The translations under genes were made by a program, and so were the position numbers. The notes beneath the pieces were generated by a model. The model searched no databases. It was not told the origin of the DNA and worked only from the letters and a program-made list of their open reading frames with translations. DNA of 64,000 nt from Chitinophagales bacterium (GTDB lineage Bacteria > Bacteroidota > Bacteroidia > Chitinophagales > UBA2359), in the NCBI GenBank assembly GCA_041392475.1, contig JAWKLZ010000001.1, forward strand, positions 3,224,001-3,288,000. The letters are read 5' to 3'. The stretch's first letter is position 1, and each line of letters starts with the position of its first letter. Shown piece by piece: positions 59,544-64,000 of this stretch.

Positions 59544-61127
59544 ATGGCTCCAGAACAAAAAACTCGTCTAACTGGCTTTTCAAAATTCATCATCACCCTA
59601 CTCATTGTAGGTGGCATTGGTGGAGGTTTGTATTATTTGGCAAACAATACCGAACTGGGTAAGGAATTGGCAGACAGCAAAAAAGAACAAGAAAAAAAAG
59701 AAGACATCAAAACAGAGACAGATAAAACCTCCACTTCAAATGGTGATGTTATCAAAGTACAAGCCTTCACTTGGGGTGGTTATGCGGGAGGTGAATACTT
59801 CAATGAAGGATTCAAACATTCCGCCAAATCACGTTTCACCAAAGACTACGGCTTAGACGTGGACTTTGTATTGATTGACGACTTTGATGCTTCTCGAAGC
59901 GCGTGGAAAGCCGATGAAGTACACCTGTTGGGAACAACTGCAGATGCACTTTCGACCGAAATGGAAGGATTGAAGGAATACGATCCACAAATTTTATTTC
60001 AAGTGGATTGGTCGAGAGGAGGAGACGCCATTGTGGCTCGTCGAGGAATCAACAGCATCAACGACCTAAAAGGCAAAACCGTAGCCGTTACCCCTTCAAC
60101 ACCTTCCCAAACTTTCTTGATTTGGATGTTGGAAGCAGCGGGGATGACACTCGATGACATCAAAGTGAAAGAAGTCCCCTCTGCCATTGACGCAGCGACT
60201 GCCTTCAAAAGCGAACGATTGGATGCGGCAGTGGTTTGGAGTCCTGACGACGAAATCATTGTGAGGGAAGTGCCAGGAGCAACTGTGCTCCAAAGCACGC
60301 GAGATGCCTCTCACATTGTAGCGGATGTATATATCGCCAAAAAATCGTGGGTTGATGCCAACCGAGACAAGGTCAACAAACTCTATGAGGGTTTTATGAT
60401 TGGGGCAGCGGAAATCAATGCCTCAGAAGCAGCTAAGAAAAAAGCAGCAAAAATCATGGCAGATGGTACAGGTATTTCGGAACAAGATGCGCTTGGAGGA
60501 ATCAACAATGTACGCCTAACTACTCATGGTGACAACCTCAATTTTTTTGGTAGAAATCCTGACTACAAAGGTGTAACAGGTGAAAAACTCTACACCAAAA
60601 TGGGACAGACCTACGAAAAATTGGGATTTGCCAAAAAAGGATGGCCCAATTGGAGAACAATCGCCTATCCTGGAGCTATCAGCAGTGCCAATTTGACTGG
60701 AGATACACACCTCTCAGAAGAAGGCAAAACCTTCAAAGCTCCTACTGAAAAAGAAAAAACTGCTCCTGCAATCGCTTCAAAACCCATCAGTATCAGCTTT
60801 CCAACGGGTAAATACGATTTGGGTGAAAATGCCAAAACCATCATTGACCTTCAATTTAGTGATGTTGCCAAAGCTTTCTCCAATGCACGTATCCGCATCG
60901 AAGGAAACACCGACAATGTGGGGTCAGCGACAATGAACAAACAACTCTCCGAAAAACGTGCTCAATCTGTGGCTAAATATCTCGAAACGGCTTACAACAT
61001 GGATGTTAACCGTTTCATCATCGTAGGAAATGGCCCTGACAAACCTGTGGCTGGTTGTGAGAAAAACGATACAGAAGCTTGTCGCTCCAAAAATAGAAGA
61101 ACGGAGTTTCAACTTGTGGCAGAATAG
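59544..61127 (+). CDS. Membrane-anchored substrate-binding protein fused to OmpA domain
   Basis: The 527-residue protein has an N-terminal uncleaved-looking helix (about 16-32, FIITLLIVGGIGGGLYYLA) and a low-complexity linker. The substrate-binding domain (about 70-400) is strongly similar to the preceding gene. The C-terminal OmpA-like domain (about 415-525) contains ISISFPTGKYDLGENAK and RIEGNTDNVGSATMNKQLSEKRAQSVAKYL, the peptidoglycan-binding signature. The fusion would hold the binding protein to the cell wall, as in database entries called phosphate ABC transporter substrate-binding/OmpA family protein. The substrate is not known. Confidence 0.9.
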   Translation: MAPEQKTRLTGFSKFIITLLIVGGIGGGLYYLANNTELGKELADSKKEQEKKEDIKTETDKTSTSNGDVIKVQAFTWGGYAGGEYFNEGFKHSAKSRFTKDYGLDVDFVLIDDFDASRSAWKADEVHLLGTTADALSTEMEGLKEYDPQILFQVDWSRGGDAIVARRGINSINDLKGKTVAVTPSTPSQTFLIWMLEAAGMTLDDIKVKEVPSAIDAATAFKSERLDAAVVWSPDDEIIVREVPGATVLQSTRDASHIVADVYIAKKSWVDANRDKVNKLYEGFMIGAAEINASEAAKKKAAKIMADGTGISEQDALGGINNVRLTTHGDNLNFFGRNPDYKGVTGEKLYTKMGQTYEKLGFAKKGWPNWRTIAYPGAISSANLTGDTHLSEEGKTFKAPTEKEKTAPAIASKPISISFPTGKYDLGENAKTIIDLQFSDVAKAFSNARIRIEGNTDNVGSATMNKQLSEKRAQSVAKYLETAYNMDVNRFIIVGNGPDKPVAGCEKNDTEACRSKNRRTEFQLVAE

Positions 61128-61379
61128 TGGGGATTCATCAAAAATTTTAGTGGAATGAGACTTTGGACAAGGGAGCAGAGATGCGAGAAGTTGGACATTA
61201 ATCAATTGATAGTGAGCAATTTACGAAAAAATAGCAAGAACAGATAAATAATTGATTATCAAATGCTCATATCTCGCTTCTCACTTCTTTCGTCCACAGT
61301 CCAAAAGTCTTAGTTTCCAACAATTCAGCCATATAGCCATTCAATCATGATTCCCTTCCAACAGTAAAACAATTCAACC

Positions 61380-62441
61380 ATGAACCGCTTGTTCAACCTC
61401 CGAGGCACACTTGACGGACGCACACGTTTGATACTTGAAATCATCGGCATTTTGTTGTTGATACTCGTTTGGTATCTCATTACAATGGGAGAAGACCCTA
61501 TCGTGCGTTCAGGAATTTTGCCGAGACCGTGGGCAGTGCTTACCTCTTACAGTGAGCTTTATTTTGACAACGATTTGTTCAAAAACCTTTGTCGCTCTTT
61601 AGGTTTGAACTTAGCAGGTTACACCGAGTCTCTTGCTATTGCTGTTCCTTTGGGTTTTTTGATTGGCTTGTTTCCTTTGTTTAGGGGTACACTTCAAAAA
61701 CAAGTAGATGCCTTCCGATTTGTGCCATTGACAGCGGTGACGGGATTGTTCATTATTTGGTTTGGATTAGGCACTTCCATGAAAGTCCATTTCCTGGCAT
61801 TTGGTATCTTGATTTACCTCCTCCCCGTTGTTGTTCAGCGCATTGATGATGTAGAAGACGTTTACACCAAGACCGTCTATACTTTGGGTGCAACCAATTG
61901 GCAGACCATTAAATCCGTTTACATTCCTGCAACAATCTCCAAACTCTCCGATGATATTCGGGTATTGACTGCTATTTCGTGGACTTATATCATCATTGCC
62001 GAAAGTTTGGGCAACGAAGGAGGCATTGGCGCATTGATTTGGCGGGTTGGACAGCGGCAAGGGCGGGTCGACAAAGTATTTGCTTTGTTGGTCATCATTG
62101 TCATTATTGGTTTCCTGCAAGACAAATATTTTACCTACCTCGATCGTCAGTTTTTTCCCTATAAATACCAAACCAAAGATGGCTACAAAAAAGATGCTCC
62201 CGATGCCAGTGTTTCTACTGCAATATGGTCTTTTGCCTCCAATGTATTGGTATATGCAGGTTTAGGAATTTACATTTTACTTTTCATCAATCAATTCACT
62301 CAAACGCTCGTATTGGGCAATGAGGGTGAGCCTATCCTGAGTTATTTGTTTGGCGAAACAGTTAGGGTTATTCATTTTTATGTCTTTTTGGCATTGGTGT
62401 ATAAAGGGTATTGGCTGTTGAAGAATAAGGGGGTGATTTAG
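61380..62441 (+). CDS. ABC transporter permease (SsuC/TauC-like)
   Basis: The 353-residue protein has about seven membrane helices. The EAA-type loop sits in VYTKTVYTLGATNWQTIKSVYIPATISKL (about 160-190), matching BPD-type inner-membrane permeases of the sulfonate/nitrate group. Upstream segments RLILEIIGILLLILVWYLIT and FVPLTAVTGLFIIWFGLGTSMK support this. The helices after about residue 290 form an extension. It follows the OmpA fusion by 252 bases. The ATP-binding subunit is absent: the next gene is a convergent GNAT. Confidence 0.92.
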   Translation: MNRLFNLRGTLDGRTRLILEIIGILLLILVWYLITMGEDPIVRSGILPRPWAVLTSYSELYFDNDLFKNLCRSLGLNLAGYTESLAIAVPLGFLIGLFPLFRGTLQKQVDAFRFVPLTAVTGLFIIWFGLGTSMKVHFLAFGILIYLLPVVVQRIDDVEDVYTKTVYTLGATNWQTIKSVYIPATISKLSDDIRVLTAISWTYIIIAESLGNEGGIGALIWRVGQRQGRVDKVFALLVIIVIIGFLQDKYFTYLDRQFFPYKYQTKDGYKKDAPDASVSTAIWSFASNVLVYAGLGIYILLFINQFTQTLVLGNEGEPILSYLFGETVRVIHFYVFLALVYKGYWLLKNKGVI

Positions 62442-62458
62442 ACTTTTGTAGTTGTTGC

Positions 62459-62926
62459 TTACACACTAAAATTCAAAATCGCCTCCCCGTCAAAATCACA
62501 AATCCATTCTTCCTTAAAAAACTTCACGCCAAAGGTTTTATAGAACTCAATAGCGGGTATATTCCAGTTAGAAACCAACCAACGCACCTTTTTACAGTTC
62601 TCTTTTTGGGCGACTGCAAAAACTGCTTTCAACAAGTCTGAGCCAATTTTCTGCCCCCGATAGGCTTCCTTCACATAGAGGTCATCGAGGTAAATAGATT
62701 TGCCGACCCAAGTATGGTACACAAAGGAATAAACCGTCATCCCAACGATTTCTTTTGCTTCATTCTCTGCAATAAAACACCCAAAATATTGCTGTTCCGC
62801 TTTCATCAATTCCAGCGTATTCAGCATTTTTTCGGGCTTACCTTGAAATACCGCCAAACCTTTGATCAAATCCAGAACGGCGTTGAAGTCCTTTTCTATT
62901 GCAGGTCGGATATGGAAGTGTTGCAT
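62459..62926 (-). CDS. GNAT acetyltransferase, diamine/spermidine N-acetyltransferase-like
   Basis: The 155-residue protein has a full GNAT fold: HFHIRPAIEKDFNAVLDLIKGLA at the start, SIYLDDLYVKEAYRGQKIGSDLLKAVFAVAQKENCKKVRWLVSNWNIPAIEFYKTFG with the acetyl-CoA loop YRGQKIGSDLL, and a C-terminal strand. The pattern LDDLYV...RGQGIG...LVSNWNxxAIEFY resembles eukaryotic-type diamine acetyltransferases (SAT1). It converges with the permease gene, with 17 bases between the stops. Confidence 0.9.
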   Translation of the reverse strand: MQHFHIRPAIEKDFNAVLDLIKGLAVFQGKPEKMLNTLELMKAEQQYFGCFIAENEAKEIVGMTVYSFVYHTWVGKSIYLDDLYVKEAYRGQKIGSDLLKAVFAVAQKENCKKVRWLVSNWNIPAIEFYKTFGVKFFKEEWICDFDGEAILNFSV

Positions 62927-62993
62927 GTTTTTTTTATAGATATGAGTGATTGAAGTAAATTTGGTTCTGTGACAATTTTTGTGTAAGTAATAA

Positions 62994-63077
62994 AGACTTC
63001 GGAAGTTTCATTTTATAAGAGGTTAATTTTTAGCGAAATAGTTTTTTGATTTTGTAAGCGGCAAACTTCCGAAGTCT
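62994..63077. repeat. MITE-like inverted repeat, family ACTTnnGAAGTTT (copy 2)
   Basis: AGACTTCGGAAGTTT (62994-63008) and its exact reverse complement (63063-63077) flank 54 bases. Each arm is itself a short palindrome. The core differs from the copy at 59372 by paired changes. Confidence 0.8.
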
Positions 63078-63205
63078 CAAATCACAGATTTTGTCAAAGA
63101 CCCGTAAATTTTATTGACATTAAAAAAAAATGCCATTAACCAAACATATTTACCCCTTCTTTCGTTCTATTTCTTTAATACCACACAAAAAAAATACTGT
63201 TCACC

Positions 63206-64000
63206 ATGTTCAAACAAGCCCATTGTTTCAATGCCTTAGTGGCATTTGTACTTTTTATCATGTCAGGTAGTTCGCTCAAAGCACAAGACCATACCTACAC
63301 CATCACCTCCAATCCTTTTGACACCAAAGTATTGATTGCTCAAAATGAAAATGGCGCATGGTCGCTCGTTGAAAGTGATGCCACACTCCTAAAAGCCATT
63401 GAAGAGGAATACTACGATGGCACAAAACTCAATGGAGTGGAACTTTTAGAAAAAGATGGCAATTTTTACATTTTTGCAGAAGGATTGGTTTCCAACGGCA
63501 ATGCAAAAATTGTGCGTTTGAGTTTAGAGAAAGATGCCGAAACCCAAACCCAATTGTATTTGACCACCAAATCCAAACTGGAATCTTGTTATGCCGTCAG
63601 GTGTGAAGACCAAGACTTTGCAGGTCGAACCTGTATCTGCAATGAACCCACCGAATTTGGGATGTCGAGCTACCAAGCCCAAGATGGTTTTTTCTTGACC
63701 AAAAAAGGCATCGGTGGATTGATTACCGCCAAACGCCTCAGCGAATCCAGCTCCAAAACAGTGACTCCTGGTAGTCTGGTTCCCATTCAAACCATTATCG
63801 GCAGTATAGATGGCAAGGTCTTGACCTTCGACCAAAATCGCCTCCACAAAGCCATTGAAGAAGAGTTGGTGACTCCTACAAAAATTACGGAGAGTTTCAT
63901 TGTGTCGGGCAATGCAGGCAAATATTTTTTGTTGGCAAAAGGGAAGGATGGTTCTTACATTGACTATGCCCGCATCGAACTGTCTCTCAACGGCAAAGGT
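63206..64000 (+). CDS. Secreted hypothetical protein (3' end beyond the window)
   Basis: The frame opens at the ATG at 63206 and is open to the window edge, giving 265 codons. The N-terminus MFKQAHCFNALVAFVLFIMSGSSLKAQDH is a signal peptide with a likely cleavage after KAQ. The mature part alternates short beta-like segments, for example YIFAEGLVSNGNAKIVRLSLEKDA and KYFLLAKGKDGSYIDYARIEL, and contains a cysteine cluster (C-E-D-Q-D-F-A-G-R-T-C-I-C). Two similar units are visible, LLKAIEEEYYDG and LHKAIEEELVTP. No family is recognised. Confidence 0.75.
   Translation, partial: MFKQAHCFNALVAFVLFIMSGSSLKAQDHTYTITSNPFDTKVLIAQNENGAWSLVESDATLLKAIEEEYYDGTKLNGVELLEKDGNFYIFAEGLVSNGNAKIVRLSLEKDAETQTQLYLTTKSKLESCYAVRCEDQDFAGRTCICNEPTEFGMSSYQAQDGFFLTKKGIGGLITAKRLSESSSKTVTPGSLVPIQTIIGSIDGKVLTFDQNRLHKAIEEELVTPTKITESFIVSGNAGKYFLLAKGKDGSYIDYARIELSLNGKG

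Noticed and set aside
1..64000. rRNA or tRNA genes
   Set aside because: I looked for conserved rRNA segments and tRNA cloverleaf cores and saw none, but no covariance search could be run.

Overview
The window looks like chromosomal DNA of a member of the Bacteroidota. The evidence is a dcw cell-wall/division cluster in Bacteroidota order, -7 elements of the TAnnTTTG type, few Shine-Dalgarno sequences, several SPII lipoproteins, and an AT-leaning base composition. A Saprospiria/Chitinophagia-like lineage is a guess only. No rRNA or tRNA gene was recognised.

Region 1 (1-16750, minus strand) is an almost complete dcw cluster: mraZ-rsmH-ftsL-ftsI-[membrane protein]-[GNAT]-murE-mraY-murD-ftsW-murG-murC-ftsQ-ftsA-ftsZ. 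The last gene runs off the left edge. murF and ddl are absent, and two unrelated genes sit between ftsI and murE. Three MraZ boxes at 10-bp spacing lie next to a Bacteroidota -7 element in front of mraZ. Region 2 (16966-33400) holds rsmG, a decayed IS607-type element (tnpA tail plus intact tnpB), an AraC regulator with three small genes, prfC, a GT-C glycosyltransferase, an M43-like metalloprotease, several small enzymes, engB, an EamA transporter and an AAA ATPase/partner pair with its own promoter. Region 3 (33543-40831) is mostly housekeeping or secreted enzymes: ggt, mutS, a GDPD and a patatin lipoprotein.

Region 4 (40832-50349) is the most unusual. A 1.7-kb stretch without genes carries four tandem copies of a 231-237-nt structured element. 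Each copy is closed by a covarying terminal stem, shares conserved internal hairpins, and has a predicted pseudoknot in which one helix (18-22 bp) is completely different in every copy yet still self-complementary. A Bacteroidota promoter precedes copies 1 and 2, and a GC hairpin with a T-run follows copy 4. Directly downstream are a 950-aa helical-repeat protein, a SWIM zinc-finger protein, a WGR-PARP ADP-ribosyltransferase and a WGR-like protein. This array is the best candidate for an undescribed system.

Region 5 (50350-64000) has a formylglycine-generating-enzyme-fold gene whose 3' end looks like the variable repeat of a diversity-generating retroelement (no reverse transcriptase in the window). 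It continues with a LolC/E-like permease, rbfA, two tandem paralogous beta-repeat secreted proteins, two coiled-coil proteins, two tandem substrate-binding proteins (one fused to OmpA), an ABC permease, a GNAT enzyme and a truncated secreted protein. Short palindromes are scattered through the window; four of one family supply the stop codon of the gene they follow.
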